A stretch of DNA of 45,243 nucleotides from an uncultured bacterium (GTDB taxonomy: Bacteria; JAAXHH01). This document shows, one piece after another, positions 35,107-44,207 of this stretch. Numbering within the stretch: position 1 is the first letter of the stretch; each line of letters opens with the position of its first letter. Location: NCBI GenBank assembly GCA_913051705.1, contig CAJXCW010000009.1:1-45243 (forward strand), written 5' to 3'. Below the pieces are notes generated by a model that was not told the origin of the DNA, did no database searches, and saw only the letters and a list, made by a program, of their open reading frames with translations. A program made the position numbers and the translations under genes.

Positions 35107-36779
35107 GCGAAACAGTCGTTTCAAAAGATTTTATACGAGAAATTATTAATGAGGATATAAACACCGGGAAATTTGATGGCCGGGTCATGACCCGTTTTCC
35201 TCCTGAACCGAATGGCTATCTACATCTTGGCCATGCCAAATCCATCTGTTTGAATTTCGGTGTGGCCGAAGAATATCATGGGCTTTATAATCTCCGTTTC
35301 GATGATACCAATCCAGTCAAGGAAGACGACGAATTTGTCGAAGGCATAAAACGGGATATCCAATGGTTGGGGTTCGATTGGGGCGATCGTCTATATTTTG
35401 CTTCGGATTATTTTGACCAGCTATACGAATTCGCGCTCCAGTTGATCAGAAAAGAAAAAGCGTATGTAGATAGTCTGAATCAGGAGGAGATGCGCGCCTA
35501 TCGCGGGACGCCGCATGAGCCGGGACGAAACAGCCCGCATCGTGTTCGTTCTATTGAAGAGAACCTGAACCTTTTCAAACAAATGCAGGCCGGAGAATTT
35601 CCGGATGGCGCACATGTGCTGCGGGCCAAAATAGATATGGCCCATCCTAATCTGACCATGAGGGACCCGGTATTATACCGTATTCGCCATGCTGATCACC
35701 ATCGTACAGGGGACAGGTGGTGTGTATATCCGATGTATGATTTCACGCATTGCATTTCGGATTCCATCGAAGGGGTCACACATTCTCTCTGCACCTGGGA
35801 ATTTGAGAACAATCGACCGCTGTACGACTGGATACTGGATGAGCTGGATATATATCATCCGCAGCAGATCGAGTTCGCCCCATTGAACCTGGCCTATACA
35901 GTGCTCTCGAAACGATTATATCGTCCGCTTATTGAGCAAGGCATTTTATCCGGGTGGGACGATCCCCGGATGCCTACCTTTGCCGGCTTACGACGACGGG
36001 GTTACACGCCGGAGGCGATCAGGGCTTTCTGTGGGCGTATCGGCGTGGCTAAAAAACATAATTTAATCGATATAGCGCTGTTGGAGTTCACCATTCGGGA
36101 AGATCTGAACAAACGGGCGCCACGCGTCATGGGGGTACTCGACCCGTTAAAAGTGGTGATTACCAATTATAGTGTAGATAAGACGGAGAAGATGGAAGCT
36201 GTCAATAATCCGGAAGACGAAAGCCAGGGGAAGCGGGAGGTACCGTTTACCCGTGAAATTCATATCGAGCGGAATGACTTCATGGAAGATCCACCCAGAA
36301 AATTCTTCCGTCTGGCGCTGGGGCGTGAAGTACGGCTACGGTATGGCTATTACATCACCTGTACCGATGTGATTAAGAATGATCAGGGCCGCGTGGTTGA
36401 ATTGCGTTGCACGTATGATCCCGAATCCCATGGGGGCTCAACACCTGACGGTCGCAAAGTACGCGGCACCATACACTGGGTGTCGGCCGCCCATGCGCTC
36501 GATGCAGAAGTCCGACTATACGACCGCCTGTTTAATGACCCGGAGCCGGATACGAGTGAAGATACGACGCTCGAAAACCTGTTGAATCCTCATTCCCTTC
36601 AAATATTAACCGGATGTAAACTGGAACCCGGCCTGGTCGATGCCGAACCGGGCCACATTTTCCAATTTGAGCGTTTAGGCTATTTCTGCGTCGATACCGT
36701 CGATTCGAAACCCGGAGCCCCGATATTCAACCGTACAATCACCCTGCGGGATACCTGGGCAAAGAAGCAGAAGATATAA
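35103..36779 (+). CDS. glnS: Glutamine--tRNA ligase
   Basis: 558-residue class I synthetase charging tRNA-Gln. The HIGH-type motif is [16 protein letters not shown] (about 31-46), followed by [13 protein letters not shown], and the KMSKS-type motif is VLSKRLY (about 263-269). The C-terminal anticodon-binding beta-barrels include [11 protein letters not shown] and [12 protein letters not shown]. GlnRS instead of the Glu-tRNA(Gln) amidotransferase route is found in only part of the bacteria, so direct charging is likely here. The ATG overlaps the stop of a possible 28-residue leader frame. A repeat hairpin follows the stop. Confidence 0.97.
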   Translation: MSETVVSKDFIREIINEDINTGKFDGRVMTRFPPEPNGYLHLGHAKSICLNFGVAEEYHGLYNLRFDDTNPVKEDDEFVEGIKRDIQWLGFDWGDRLYFASDYFDQLYEFALQLIRKEKAYVDSLNQEEMRAYRGTPHEPGRNSPHRVRSIEENLNLFKQMQAGEFPDGAHVLRAKIDMAHPNLTMRDPVLYRIRHADHHRTGDRWCVYPMYDFTHCISDSIEGVTHSLCTWEFENNRPLYDWILDELDIYHPQQIEFAPLNLAYTVLSKRLYRPLIEQGILSGWDDPRMPTFAGLRRRGYTPEAIRAFCGRIGVAKKHNLIDIALLEFTIREDLNKRAPRVMGVLDPLKVVITNYSVDKTEKMEAVNNPEDESQGKREVPFTREIHIERNDFMEDPPRKFFRLALGREVRLRYGYYITCTDVIKNDQGRVVELRCTYDPESHGGSTPDGRKVRGTIHWVSAAHALDAEVRLYDRLFNDPEPDTSEDTTLENLLNPHSLQILTGCKLEPGLVDAEPGHIFQFERLGYFCVDTVDSKPGAPIFNRTITLRDTWAKKQKI

Positions 36780-36784
36780 AACAT

Positions 36785-36854
36785 TTGTTGATTTGCTGAT
36801 TTGGTGATTTAAAAAGCGCATTACCAATCACCAATCACCAATCACCATTCACCA
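36785..36854. repeat. GGTGATT word hairpin between glnS and the PfkB kinase
   Basis: The left arm 36785-36810 (TTGATTTGCTGATTTGGTGA words) and right arm 36822-36854 (ACCAATCACC repeats) are imperfect reverse complements. The right arm runs to the base before the kinase ATG, so no Shine-Dalgarno remains. Same family as 10291-10354 and 1297-1344. Confidence 0.88.
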
Positions 36855-37832
36855 ATGAACAATCCCCTCCTCCAGGCCGTTCATCGTTTTTCCACCATGA
36901 AAGTCGTTGTCGTGGGTGATGTGATGCTCGATATGTATGAGCATTGCTATACGGCGCAGAGCAAACCCATAGATTCGGAAAAACCGGGACGACGTGCGTA
37001 TACGGCACAGGCAATGCATCGGCATCCGGGTGGGGCAGGCAACGTGGCTGCGAACCTGACAGCATTCGGTGTAACGACCAGCCTGATCGGGGTAACCGGC
37101 AATGATGGGCATCATCTCACCCTGCAGCAACTGGCCGATGAACGTGGCATACGATGCCGACTTGTGCGCGATGCCCAACGACAGACGACGACGAAAAATC
37201 GGCTCTACCTGGATGATGACTATATACTCCGGCGCGATGATGAGTGTACGGATCCGATCCCGGAGGCGATAGCAGACATGGTGTTGCATGAGGTAATGTG
37301 TGAGTTGGTCGGTGCTGACGCGATGATTTTAAGCGATTATGCCAAGGGCGTCTTTTCGGAGTCCTTGGCCCAGGCTATTATATCCACCTGTCGTTCCCGT
37401 TCGATACCGGTGATTGTGGACTTCAAACCGTCCAACAGATCCATGTTCAGACAAGCCGATATCATTGCCCCGAATGCCGGTGAGGCGAAAGCTTTGCTCC
37501 CTGGATTTAATACAGCAGATACCCTTGATACCGACACCCGTGAATTGTATGCGCATCTTCAGTCCCGAAATATAATCATCACACTGGGCAGTCAGGGCAT
37601 TTGCGGTTTTGACGGTCAAACTTTTTTCCATCATCCCGCTCATCAGGTGACTGTAGTGGATACCGTAGGATGCGGCGATACCGTTCGCGCCGGTTTAGCC
37701 ACCGGCTATTCTGCCGGTCTCTCTCTGGAAGAGTCGGCCGTGCTTGCCAACCAGGCCGCGTCTCTGGTTTGTAAAAAACAGGGGACCGCCAGTGTGTCGG
37801 CGGATGAATTGCTTGCGGACTTAGTCCGATGA
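36855..37832 (+). CDS. PfkB-family sugar kinase, RfaE1/HldE-kinase-like
   Basis: 325-residue ribokinase-fold enzyme. It opens with VVVGDVMLDMYEHCY, the glycine turn GGAGNVAANLTAFG, a substrate lid region RQTTTKNRLYLDDDYILRRDDE, DAMILSDYAKGVF, and the catalytic loop VDTVGCGDTVRAG (base Asp in GCGD; the usual GAGD has Ala, here Cys). The GDVMLD start and SDYAKG are typical of the heptose-7-phosphate kinase branch (RfaE1), which would fit LPS core synthesis. However, no other heptose genes are nearby, so another sugar is possible. The start codon directly follows a repeat, with no Shine-Dalgarno. The stop lies in the next repeat's first word. Confidence 0.87.
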   Translation: MNNPLLQAVHRFSTMKVVVVGDVMLDMYEHCYTAQSKPIDSEKPGRRAYTAQAMHRHPGGAGNVAANLTAFGVTTSLIGVTGNDGHHLTLQQLADERGIRCRLVRDAQRQTTTKNRLYLDDDYILRRDDECTDPIPEAIADMVLHEVMCELVGADAMILSDYAKGVFSESLAQAIISTCRSRSIPVIVDFKPSNRSMFRQADIIAPNAGEAKALLPGFNTADTLDTDTRELYAHLQSRNIIITLGSQGICGFDGQTFFHHPAHQVTVVDTVGCGDTVRAGLATGYSAGLSLEESAVLANQAASLVCKKQGTASVSADELLADLVR

Positions 37833-37918
37833 ATTATGATTTTTGAGTTATGAATGAGGAACTATATTGTGATGATAATAAAAAATCATAAATCATCATT
37901 CATAATTCATCATTCCAT
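37830..37918. repeat. Inverted AATTATGA word repeat before the M28 peptidase
   Basis: The left block (GATGAATTATGATTTTTGAG) supplies the stop codon of the kinase gene. The right block (about 37884-37916, CATAAATCATCATTCATAAT and on) is its imperfect reverse complement. The same words occur at 2607-2646 and 3533-3702. Confidence 0.8.
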
Positions 37919-37924
37919 GTGATC

Positions 37925-39631
37925 ATGTCTCTTCAATCGATTCTTTCCGATTCGTCTGTTGAACGAGCCTGGGACCATCTGCAGTGGATCCAGGAAAATG
38001 CCCCTGTACGGATTAATGGCGCCGGAGATGACCTGCGGGCTGCCGAATACTTCGCGGAACAACTCGATACATACGGTCTGGAAGCGCATCTTGATCAGTT
38101 TACCACCTACCGCAGTGCGCCGCTGCGGGGCGACTTGCGCATACTGACGTCTGAGACGATGGATATCGCCTGTGAGGCTTGCGGCCATATCGTTTCTACC
38201 TCGGATATTGGGATCGAAGCCGACCTGATTTTCGTTGGCCCGGGTGCCCCGGCGGATTATGAGAACAAAGACGTCCGCGGCCGGATTGTATTAACGGATA
38301 TCACCTCAGGACCTGCTCGCCCTGAAAAGGCACGCATTGCGGTCGATCATCAGGCTGCCGGTATCATTTTTATAAATATGGGTCCGCCTGAGCATCATAA
38401 CATTCCGATGGGCGCCATTAAATCGGTCTGGGGGAACCCCACCCGTGCGTCTATGGCCGAAATACCTCAAATACCGGCGATCGGTATTACCCGGGCTGAT
38501 GGGGACAGGCTCAACGCCCTGTGTGGTAGAGGCCGGGTTCACATTCGTATGATCGCCCAGGCCTCACGGGACTGGGGCCCTCTGCCGCAAACCTGGGGAC
38601 GTCTTCAAGGGGGCGCTTCAAATGGAGATGTGCTGATCGTAGGCGGCCATTTCGACGCCTGGGAACCTGGTATGTCGGATAATGCCGCGGGAAACGCGCT
38701 GATTCTGGAACTCGCCGAGCGGATCTATCCCCTGAGAGACCAACTGAAACGCGATATTATATTCGCCTTCTGGAACGGCCATGAGATTGGTGAGATCGCC
38801 GGTTCAACCTGGTTTCTGGATACCCATTGGGACGAGATCGATGAACGAGGCATCGCCTATTTTAATGTGGATTCGGTAGGATTTACCCGTACCAGCCACT
38901 TCGAGACGGCCAGTACGACGGACCTGATCCGGTTTCATCAGGATGTGGAAAGCCGGGTCATTGGCAGCCCGGCACATCGGAAGAAACTCACGCGGGGCAA
39001 CGAGCAACCATTCATTCCGATCGGCCTGCCCTCGCTGGAAGGCAGCTATCGCTACAGCGAACAACAGATTGCGGCGTGGAACGGCGCTGGTGGCGGTTGG
39101 TGGTGGCACAGTACGGCGGACACGCTGGACAAGGTCGATCCCGAACGCTATCGGCAGACCCGAGGGATCTATGCCGGATATATTCTGGAGATGTGCATGC
39201 GGCCCATCTTACCGTTTAACTATGCCGATGTCGCCGAAAATCTGAAAGACCGTATAATGCAGGTAGATCAGCATTATGCGATGGACCTGCGTGTTGATGC
39301 GTTCTGTGACGCGGCTGAATCGCTTATGAATCGAATATCCGACGAGCCGAATCCGGTTGATCCAGACCGGTTCAATCATACGCTGAAACGCCTGAGTCGT
39401 ATTTTGATGCCTGTATTCGAAACCTTCGGTGGACGGTACGACCAGGATCGGGTCGCCCACCCGGCCTTATCCAGCCCGATTCCGATACTGCACGAACTTC
39501 AGGATTATCTTGATCTTCCGGAGGACGACGAACAGCGTCATCTTATGGATACGGAATTACTCCGTGGCAGAAATCAGTTGTCAGATACATTACGCAGAGC
39601 AACAGAAGAGATATATCGAGGGTTAGCATAG
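37925..39631 (+). CDS. M28 family zinc metallopeptidase with PA domain
   Basis: 568 residues, no signal peptide. A PA domain insert (about 75-215, DLIFVGPGAPADYENKDVRG) lies in the M28 fold. The zinc ligands are kept: H242 in VGGHFDAWEPG, D252 in MSDNAAG, E287 in WNGHEIG, D316 in FNVDSVG and H395 in WWWHSTADTLDKVD. The Glu that normally acts as general base, just before E287, is His (GHE instead of GEE), so catalysis may differ. The C-terminal 150 residues are helical. The start is ATG 37925; GTG 37919 is in the same frame. It is an exopeptidase or similar amidohydrolase, probably cytosolic. Confidence 0.87.
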   Translation: MSLQSILSDSSVERAWDHLQWIQENAPVRINGAGDDLRAAEYFAEQLDTYGLEAHLDQFTTYRSAPLRGDLRILTSETMDIACEACGHIVSTSDIGIEADLIFVGPGAPADYENKDVRGRIVLTDITSGPARPEKARIAVDHQAAGIIFINMGPPEHHNIPMGAIKSVWGNPTRASMAEIPQIPAIGITRADGDRLNALCGRGRVHIRMIAQASRDWGPLPQTWGRLQGGASNGDVLIVGGHFDAWEPGMSDNAAGNALILELAERIYPLRDQLKRDIIFAFWNGHEIGEIAGSTWFLDTHWDEIDERGIAYFNVDSVGFTRTSHFETASTTDLIRFHQDVESRVIGSPAHRKKLTRGNEQPFIPIGLPSLEGSYRYSEQQIAAWNGAGGGWWWHSTADTLDKVDPERYRQTRGIYAGYILEMCMRPILPFNYADVAENLKDRIMQVDQHYAMDLRVDAFCDAAESLMNRISDEPNPVDPDRFNHTLKRLSRILMPVFETFGGRYDQDRVAHPALSSPIPILHELQDYLDLPEDDEQRHLMDTELLRGRNQLSDTLRRATEEIYRGLA

Positions 39632-39718
39632 CTACGAAGCTACGAAACGGCGAAGCTACGAAAATTGAGGCATACAATGGCCTTTCGCGATTCGTTGTTT
39701 CGTCGTTTCGTAACTTCC
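39630..39718. repeat. CTACGAAACGACGAAAC word hairpin before the DUF4432 gene
   Basis: The left arm 39630-39664 (GCTACGAAGCTACGAAACGG and on) and right arm 39681-39718 (ending CGTCGTTTCGTAACTTCCC) are imperfect reverse complements. The right arm is nearly identical to the arm at 5481-5518. The first base overlaps the M28 stop codon. Here 17 bases with a good AAGGAG separate it from the next ATG. Confidence 0.88.
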
Positions 39719-39735
39719 CCATCAAGGAGACGAAC

Positions 39736-40809
39736 ATGGCTCATCTTTTCGATCAAACATATACCCGTCGTGAGCTACTCGACCTGATTGGTGACATGAG
39801 TCAGGTGGCCCATGCGCGTAAGGCCGAGCTTACGGAAGGCAATGAACGCGGGGCGGATCTTATCGAGGTTTTCAACGCGTCGGGGCTTTGTTTTTCCGTA
39901 CTACCGGGACGGGCGCTGGACATCGCCTCTGCGCACTATAAGGGGATATCGCTCTGTTTCCGAGGGAACACCGGCGATGTCGGGCCTGCCTTTTATGAAC
40001 CGCAGGGCTACGGATGGATGCGCGGATTCTATGGCGGCCTGGTCCTGACGTGTGGCATGACGTTTACCGGACATCCGGAGACCGATCCTGAAGAGGAGAA
40101 TGAAGAATTAGGGCTTCATGGCCGTGCCTCCTTTCTGCCAGCCAAACAGGTGTATACCGGCGGCGCCTGGGAAGGAGATGAGTATGTTGTTCGTGTATGT
40201 GGCAAAATGAGAGAAGCGGTCGTCTTCGGGACGAACCTCGAGTTGACGCGGGAAATCTCAACCGTGTTGGGAGAGAAATGTCTTCGGATCCACGATCGGA
40301 TTCACAACCAATCTGTGGATCGGTCGCCGCTGATGTTCGTGTACCACTGCAATCCAGGATTTCCAATTCTGGATGAAGGATCACGGGTCGTCGTCAACAG
40401 TGAAAAGACAACAGAATGGCTCGAAGACCAAGTCGTCGGTCCGGAGGCCTATGCCACAGCTACCTCACCGGTCCCCGAGGCCCACGACGATGTGTACGTC
40501 CACCGGCCTGTTGCCGATGCTGATGGCAACGCGCATGTTGCTCTGATCAATGATCGATTGGCCCTCGGTATCTACTGGACTTTCCCTCAATCGGAGATGC
40601 CTCTCATCTCCAACTGGCGGCATTTCCATCGTGGGACGTATGTCATGGGCATCGAGCCGGGTAATGTGAGTATGCTCGGCCGGGCGTGGAACCGGGAGAA
40701 TGGCTATCTCCAGCACATCGAACCGGATGAGGTCCGTGAATTTCATATGGAGATCGGCATTCTGGACGGTGAAGAAGAGATCAAAGCGTTTGAGGCGAAA
40801 GTGGGATAA
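39736..40809 (+). CDS. DUF4432 family protein (aldose-1-epimerase-like)
   Basis: 357 residues of the galactose-mutarotase-like beta-sandwich family known as DUF4432. Features are FSVLPGRALDIASAHYKG near 54, GFYGGLVLTCGM near 97, ELGLHGRASFLPAK (His candidate for catalysis), and VYHCNPGFPILDEGSRV in the second half. Such proteins accompany sugar-acid catabolism and probably rework anomers or ketose isomers. AAGGAG precedes the ATG at ideal distance. No close partner gene, though oxidoreductases for polyols lie 2 kb downstream on the other strand. Confidence 0.85.
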   Translation: MAHLFDQTYTRRELLDLIGDMSQVAHARKAELTEGNERGADLIEVFNASGLCFSVLPGRALDIASAHYKGISLCFRGNTGDVGPAFYEPQGYGWMRGFYGGLVLTCGMTFTGHPETDPEEENEELGLHGRASFLPAKQVYTGGAWEGDEYVVRVCGKMREAVVFGTNLELTREISTVLGEKCLRIHDRIHNQSVDRSPLMFVYHCNPGFPILDEGSRVVVNSEKTTEWLEDQVVGPEAYATATSPVPEAHDDVYVHRPVADADGNAHVALINDRLALGIYWTFPQSEMPLISNWRHFHRGTYVMGIEPGNVSMLGRAWNRENGYLQHIEPDEVREFHMEIGILDGEEEIKAFEAKVG

Positions 40810-40832
40810 GCTGACTCGGAAAATCTGGTTTT

Positions 40833-40884
40833 AATCACGAAGGGCACAGAGAGCAAGGCATTTGAAAATTCAACGGAGTACGGA
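40833..40884. repeat. Word-like CACAGAGAGCA/ACGGAGTACGGAG sequence
   Basis: Short words (ATCACGAAGGGCACAGAGAG, ACGGAGTACGGAG) after the DUF4432 gene, similar in style to 25741-25836. They lead directly into the kinase remnant. Confidence 0.4.
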
Positions 40885-40965
40885 GTGAAAAGCGGACAAA
40901 TTATAGGGCATTATAAAGTTCTTAGGCTCCTCGGCAAAGGTGGCATGGGGGAGCAACGGTATTAA
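40885..40965 (+). pseudogene. N-terminal stub of a Hanks-type Ser/Thr kinase
   Basis: Reads SGQIIGHYKVLRLLGKGGMG and then stops (TAA at 40963) after three further residues. GxYKVLxxLGxGGMG is the ATP-binding glycine loop that begins bacterial PknB-type kinases. Nothing of the VAIK lysine, catalytic loop or C lobe follows, so it is a remnant of a deleted kinase gene. Homology is clear despite the short length. Confidence 0.75.
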
Positions 40966-41056
40966 AAGTCAAGGTATTTTTGTGGAAAGCACCTGTTATT
41001 TTGGTATCCCCATTTCCGGTTGCCAATGGCTATGATCGCGGATCATAGCATTGAGC

Positions 41057-41866
41057 ATGACGAGTAATTTTCTCATACAGGCGGTCATGGCCACTTTATG
41101 CTATTTTGATATCGGCTATCTGGCCAACATGAAACGAGAGAACAAGGCGCTTACGAATCGGGAACAGGTGTTGAATCAGCGGACCGGGTTTTATCAAAAA
41201 CAAATGAAAGCGTTAGTGCAACGGGAAGTGGAATCGCGTATTATCGCCGGTTTGCCTGAAATCCATCCTGATATTCGTAAGCTGGGCATCGGTGGCGAGG
41301 GGCCGCCCTTATATTCCAACATGGATACCGATACCTTGATGATATTAACCGACCGAATTCAAATTGATCTGGATCGATTACTTCGCCAGGTCCGTCTGGA
41401 ACAGGCGAGTTTCGTCTCTGTTGCTGAAAAGGTCAAAGAAGATAATAGAATCCGGCTTCATCTACCTACGATTCAACCCGTAGCCGGACGTACCACGAGC
41501 AGGTCCGGTATGCGCAGCGATCCGATGACCGGTTTTCGGCGCATGCACTCCGGGGTGGATATAGCCGCCCGGCATGGAAATGACGTACAAGCTACGGCCG
41601 CAGGTGTCGTTGTTTACACGGGCCTGGGTAAAAACTACGGTAAGTTAGTAGATATAGATCATCAGAATGGATATACCACCCGATACGGTCATCTCTCCAG
41701 GATTACCATACAAAAAAATACGCAGATTAACCGTGGTGATATCATTGGTCTGGTAGGTAAGACCGGACGAACGACGGGTTATCATCTCCATTACGAAATA
41801 CGCCGCAATAATCGTGTGATTGATCCATTGTTGTATTTTTATCCTGAAAAACAGATTCTTGATTAG
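41057..41866 (+). CDS. M23 (LytM-type) peptidoglycan endopeptidase
   Basis: About 269 residues (numbering from TTG 41051). A short hydrophobic start (LIQAVMATLCYFDIGYL) is followed by a coiled coil (ANMKRENKALTNREQVLNQ) and the M23 domain (about 145-265). Zinc and catalytic residues are H166 and D170 in RMHSGVDIAA, H214 in RYGHLS, and H245/H247 in GYHLHYEI. It cleaves peptide cross-bridges of the wall, or activates amidases if inactive; here the residues look intact. The membrane segment seems truncated compared with relatives that have about 40 residues before it, and the sequence just upstream carries a kinase remnant, so the 5' end may have been altered by deletion. No good Shine-Dalgarno. 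Confidence 0.85.
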   Translation: MTSNFLIQAVMATLCYFDIGYLANMKRENKALTNREQVLNQRTGFYQKQMKALVQREVESRIIAGLPEIHPDIRKLGIGGEGPPLYSNMDTDTLMILTDRIQIDLDRLLRQVRLEQASFVSVAEKVKEDNRIRLHLPTIQPVAGRTTSRSGMRSDPMTGFRRMHSGVDIAARHGNDVQATAAGVVVYTGLGKNYGKLVDIDHQNGYTTRYGHLSRITIQKNTQINRGDIIGLVGKTGRTTGYHLHYEIRRNNRVIDPLLYFYPEKQILD

Positions 41867-41873
41867 TATGAAA

Positions 41874-42893
41874 TCAATCAGGTACAATCATCGCCTTGAT
41901 GACCTGATCTGAATATCCATCGACCAGATCGAAGGCTTTCTGCGTTTCCGACAGGTGGAAGGTGTGAGTGAGCATGAAAGAACAATCGATATCGCTACGT
42001 TGCACGAGGTCGATCGCTGCGGGGATGCAGCCGTTTTGGCGGCGTACATTTTTGATCGTCACTTCCCGGCGGCGTAAAATATGGGGATCCAGCAGGATAT
42101 GAGCTGTCTCCGGGATGCCAACGAGCACCAGCGTGCCGCCCGGATTTAATCTATGGCAGGCTTCGTCCAGGATGTCGGGCTCACCGCAGCAATCGAAGAC
42201 CACATCATACGTCTGTCCGGAGGGCGGCTTATGGTTCATCGGATCGAATGCGTAAGAAAGACCGTGTTCTTCGGCGATCTGCCGGCGATAGGCCAGGGGG
42301 TCTACACCGGCGATCTGCGTGATACCGATTGCCCGGGCCGCGAGCATAACAGACAGCCCTATCGGCCCCAATCCATAAATACCAATCGCCCTGCCGGGCG
42401 TCAGCCCGCCCTGCCGGGCGGCATAGCAACCGATAGACAACGGCTCTACCAGCGCAGCCCATGCCGGTGAAAGATCATCAGATACCGGAAAACAGCACGA
42501 CTCGGGCAGGACGTAATATCCACTCAAACACCCATCCAACTGACCGGGACAGCCCATAAAACGCAGGTCTCTACAGGTATGCGTCCGCCCGGTCCGGCAT
42601 TGATCGCATACCCCGCAGCTTACCGCCGGATCCACTGCGATCCGGTCGCCCGGTTTGATTCTGGTCACGCCGGCGCCTGTTTCGACCACCGTGCCTGAGC
42701 ACTCGTGGCCGACCAGAAAAGGAAAGGTGATCTGTTGGTCACCGATCCGTCCGGTGCGATAATAATGGATATCGGAACCGCAAACGCCCACCGCGTCTAC
42801 GCGGAAAAGAACATCTGTTTCATGTATAATTTCCGGTTCAGCGAGATCCGCTGGGGCAAAATGGCGGATAGCGGTTAAGGGCATTGATTTCAT
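41874..42893 (-). CDS. Zinc-dependent alcohol/polyol dehydrogenase (MDR)
   Basis: 339 residues of the sorbitol/threonine-dehydrogenase group. Catalytic zinc: C38 in GVCGSDIHYY, H63-E64 in VGHECSG and E150. Structural zinc: Cys 93, 96, 99 and 107 (CGVCDQCRTGRTHTC). The Rossmann motif is IYGLGPIGLSVMLAAR. It oxidises a secondary alcohol of a polyol or sugar with NAD(P). The start is placed at 42893; a longer frame to 42947 is coded by the word repeat. The SDR gene upstream on the same strand may be a partner in the same pathway. Its stop is 7 nt from the convergent M23 gene. Confidence 0.92.
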   Translation of the reverse strand: MKSMPLTAIRHFAPADLAEPEIIHETDVLFRVDAVGVCGSDIHYYRTGRIGDQQITFPFLVGHECSGTVVETGAGVTRIKPGDRIAVDPAVSCGVCDQCRTGRTHTCRDLRFMGCPGQLDGCLSGYYVLPESCCFPVSDDLSPAWAALVEPLSIGCYAARQGGLTPGRAIGIYGLGPIGLSVMLAARAIGITQIAGVDPLAYRRQIAEEHGLSYAFDPMNHKPPSGQTYDVVFDCCGEPDILDEACHRLNPGGTLVLVGIPETAHILLDPHILRRREVTIKNVRRQNGCIPAAIDLVQRSDIDCSFMLTHTFHLSETQKAFDLVDGYSDQVIKAMIVPD

Positions 42894-42958
42894 AAGAGAT
42901 AAGGGGCGGGCAGGTAAGAGATAAGGGTTTATTGCCCACTTGCCCACCTGCCCGTTGA
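42894..42958. repeat. TAAGAGATAAGG / GCCCACTTGCCCACCTGCCC word repeat
   Basis: Two TAAGAGATAAGG words and the pair CGGGCAGGT (42907-42915) / ACCTGCCCG (42946-42954) fill the gap between the SDR stop and the dehydrogenase ATG. The word GCCCACTTGCCCACC also occurs at 20637-20652 between rlmI and tolQ. Confidence 0.75.
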
Positions 42959-42959
42959 C

Positions 42960-43730
42960 TCATATCGCCGGCATCACATTACCGCCGCATACGGGAATAT
43001 AGGCGCCGGTGATAAAGCCGGCCAGATCGGATGCCAGGAACACGACGGTATGGGCGATTTCCTGGTCTTCACCACGTCGTCTTAAAGGAACACTTTTAGC
43101 ATACGGATTTCGCCGCGGTATCAAGGGTTTGTAATTACGCTCTTTATCGCTGATCGTCCATCCCGGCGCCACCTGATTCACTGTGATGTGGTGCTCGCCT
43201 ATTTCCCTGGCCAGTACCCTCAGTACGCCATCCATCCCGCGTTTGCCGGACACATAGGCGGATTGACCGGGCAAGTTCTGCATGGAACATTCGGAGTTGA
43301 TCGCAATGATACGGCCGTATTTCTCTTTTATCATATCCGGTGTAAAGGCTTTTGCCATCAAGACATTCTGCAGGACGCAGGAACGAAACTGGCTCTCATA
43401 GTCATCGATGGACTGTTCGAGTACACTCGACCAGGGATACTGTATAACGGCATTGTTGACGATAATATGCGGGCTGCCGAGGGTTCCTTTTATCGCGTCG
43501 CGCATGGCGAATACGGATTCTTCTTCCGTGATATCCGCCTGAACTTTCATCGCTCGAACGCCCATCTCCTGTACTTCGTTCAGCAAACTGTCCGCCTGTT
43601 CGGAGTTAGCATGATAGTGTATGGCCACATCCGCGCCGCTACGGGCCAGCGTTCGGACCATCACCCGGCCCAGCTCACCTGTACCGCCTGTAACAACCGC
43701 TATTTTTCCGGATAAATCGATTTGAATCAT
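42960..43730 (-). CDS. Short-chain dehydrogenase/reductase (SDR)
   Basis: 256-residue classical SDR. The cofactor loop is VVTGGTGELG (12-21), followed by VNNA at 91-94, the active-site Ser in AINSECS (146 or 149) and YxxxK with Y159 and K163 (AYVSGK). The C terminus (VFLASDLAGFITGAYIPVCGG) matches 3-oxoacyl-ACP-reductase-like members. An Arg/His-rich cofactor pocket is not evident, so NAD versus NADP is open. GAGGAG precedes the ATG. Probably cotranscribed with the zinc dehydrogenase. Confidence 0.92.
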   Translation of the reverse strand: MIQIDLSGKIAVVTGGTGELGRVMVRTLARSGADVAIHYHANSEQADSLLNEVQEMGVRAMKVQADITEEESVFAMRDAIKGTLGSPHIIVNNAVIQYPWSSVLEQSIDDYESQFRSCVLQNVLMAKAFTPDMIKEKYGRIIAINSECSMQNLPGQSAYVSGKRGMDGVLRVLAREIGEHHITVNQVAPGWTISDKERNYKPLIPRRNPYAKSVPLRRRGEDQEIAHTVVFLASDLAGFITGAYIPVCGGNVMPAI

Positions 43731-44207
43731 GGATCTCCTCTTATTTCAAGTTCCGAGGTCAGAGTTCCGCGTTCGCGCACGGTGCGACGCGCGCGTTAAC
43801 ATTAAGTAAAAGAGATAAAAATGTCCAGAGTATCGAGTGCTCAGGATACCACTAATTCTGTATCTCCTGTTATGCAATCGCGCTTATGGGCAATCTTTAC
43901 ACCGGACGGGCTGAATGTATATCGATGACAAATCGAAGCCTCTTTGATAGAATATACATGTTGGACAATCGGCACAGCAAATGCTTTCAGGCAATGAAGT
44001 AAAAAGTGAAGTGTGAAGCGTGAAGAGTAAAAGATAGTTCTGAGTTCCGAGTAGAAAGTTCCGGGTAAAAGATAGTACAGAGTGGCGCGTGCAGAGTGAA
44101 TTTCAGATGATCTATATATCGCTTGACAAATGTGTGGTACGGCGCTTAGTTTGCATGAATATTCCGCTTTACCGACGACAATTCTACTTAGAGGTTTCGG
44201 AGATGTT
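43731..44207. other. 477-nt gap with word repeats, no gene recognised
   Basis: Holds TTCCGAGGTCAGAGTTCCGC words near 43750-43780 and a richer block at 43995-44098 (GTGAAGTGTGAAGCGTGAAG, then GAGTTCCGAGTAGAAAGTTC). Open frames here have no family resemblance. The promoter at 44123-44151 lies at its right end. Confidence 0.55.
44123..44151 (+). promoter_or_regulatory. Probable promoter of the truncated lipoprotein gene
   Basis: TTGACA (44123-44128), 17-nt spacer, TTAGTT (44146-44151). The -35 is perfect, the -10 weak. It is 57 nt before the start codon. Confidence 0.5.

Noticed and set aside
42375-42422. GCCCTGCCGGGCG direct repeat
   Set aside because: Inside the zinc dehydrogenase coding region and explained by the local Gly/Pro/Ala-rich peptide; not of the intergenic word type.
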